This document shows, one piece after another, positions 63,331-64,000 of a stretch of 64,000 nucleotides of DNA. The position numbers and the translations under genes are program-made. This DNA is from JALORV01 sp963703945 (GTDB lineage: Bacteria > Pseudomonadota > Gammaproteobacteria > Burkholderiales > Burkholderiaceae_F): NCBI GenBank assembly GCA_963703945.1, contig CAVPGM010000022.1:34951-98950 (forward strand), given 5' to 3'. A model generated the notes under the pieces. It searched no databases. It was not told the DNA's origin and worked only from the letters and a program-made list of their open reading frames with translations. The first letter of the stretch is position 1, and the number at the start of each line of letters is the position of its first letter.

Positions 63331-64000
63331 GGGGAAGGTGCTCGGACCGACGCCAACCCGGGCGCGGGCGGCTACGACCGGCCGAGCTTGCGCTTCGACA
63401 TCCCGCAGGGCAGTCTTGAGCGCTTGCTGTTGGTGGGTAGTCGTCAGGTCGCCGCGCGTGCCGCTCGACGACGCCGCGGACCATATCGGTGATCCGCCGC
63501 AGGCCGCCGGTGATGGCGTCGGGATAGTCGACGGTCACCAGCAGGTCGTAGATATCGTCCATCACCGCCAGCAGCCGCTCGGCCTCGGCCAATTCACCGT
63601 GGCGCAGCACGTCCAGGGTGCGCCGCCGCAGTTCGCCGGCGGCTTCGCCCAGCCCGGCCAGATAGGCGGCCGGCTCGACACCGATGGTTTCCGGGTCGGG
63701 TACGGTTCACCGGCCACCAGCGCATCGACCAGGTTGGCTTCGGCGAATTCCTTGAGGGCGTCCTGGGTGTAGCCGGCGTAGTACAGATCGGGGTAGGGTC
63801 GGAGTTCGTCGCTCAGCAGCGCCGCCAAGCGCCCGGCTTCCGCCAGCTGCTCCTGCGCCTGAGGCCGCTCGCCGCGATGGACGGCGCGGATGGCGTGGGC
63901 GCAGTGACGAATGAGCGTCCGCGAGGTCTGCAGGGCACGGTCCCGGGCGACGTTCTTCTCTTCGAGGTGGCGCAGGGCGTGCTCGCCGATGGAGCGCAGA
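63331..64000 (-). pseudogene. Translin-family protein, partial and frameshifted
   Basis: The gene enters from the right edge. It reads LRSIGEHALRHLEEKNVARD, LIRHCAHAIRAVHRGERPQA, PYPDLYYAGYTQDALKEFAE, and after a shift near 63700 RLLAVMDDIYDLLVTVDYPD with AITGGLRRITDMVRGVVER. The AGYTQDALKE and DYPDAITGGLRR blocks are typical of translin, a nucleic-acid-binding helical protein found in eukaryotes, archaea and a few bacteria. The C-terminus is lost in further shifts. Confidence 0.65.

Overview
Positions 1 to about 56,210 look like one stretch of a high-GC betaproteobacterial chromosome, probably of Burkholderiales type. The main reasons are the gene order mltD, gloB, SAM methyltransferase, rnhA, dnaQ on the left, a Bug/TctC solute-binding protein, an HAE1 RND pump and a LytS/LytTR system. 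Genes are tightly packed, with several 4-bp start/stop overlaps. I see no rRNA, tRNA or CRISPR array.

Layout: 0-5 kb has a truncated dnaQ, a MITE-like element and an RND efflux pair. 5-11 kb holds housekeeping genes (rnhA, gloB, mltD, fabI) and a frameshifted nitronate monooxygenase. 11-16.2 kb has an orphan Hcp, a phosphoesterase lipoprotein, selD, a TlpA-like thioredoxin and a Tat-exported transglutaminase. 16.3-18.5 kb is the most interesting locus: a 36-residue double-glycine peptide gene, with its own terminator, is divergent from a TPR/HD-GYP protein across a 28-bp palindrome. 19-36 kb carries EgtB/EgtD, threonine deaminase, an AttEFGH-like ABC operon interrupted by a second MITE-like element, an MsbA-like exporter, a TPP enzyme and an acyl-CoA ligase. 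It ends in thyA-Rieske oxygenase-folA. 36.8-41.8 kb is a vanadium haloperoxidase-like lipoprotein next to a LytS kinase, a LytS pseudokinase, a LytTR regulator and a cupin. 42-45.2 kb has an IS1111-type and an IS1182-type insertion sequence lying end to end. 45.3-56.2 kb is a mixed set including dcd, D-threonine aldolase, DUF1326/DUF2182, an MFS transporter, DsbA-like, and secreted proteins, two of which share an upstream 17-bp motif.

From about 56,210 to the right end the content changes abruptly. It has a ClpC lacking its N-terminus, then pirin, RecN, a zinc-ribbon membrane protein, NAD kinase, a Cas4-like nuclease pair and a translin-family protein. That set and order recall Chloroflexota (Anaerolineae-like), and nearly every gene there is broken by single-base frameshifts. 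I read this as a probable assembly chimera with low base accuracy, not a real transfer. A few single-base frameshifts also occur on the left (NMO, IS1182, DUF2182, a small ORF), so calling any of these genes truly dead needs caution.
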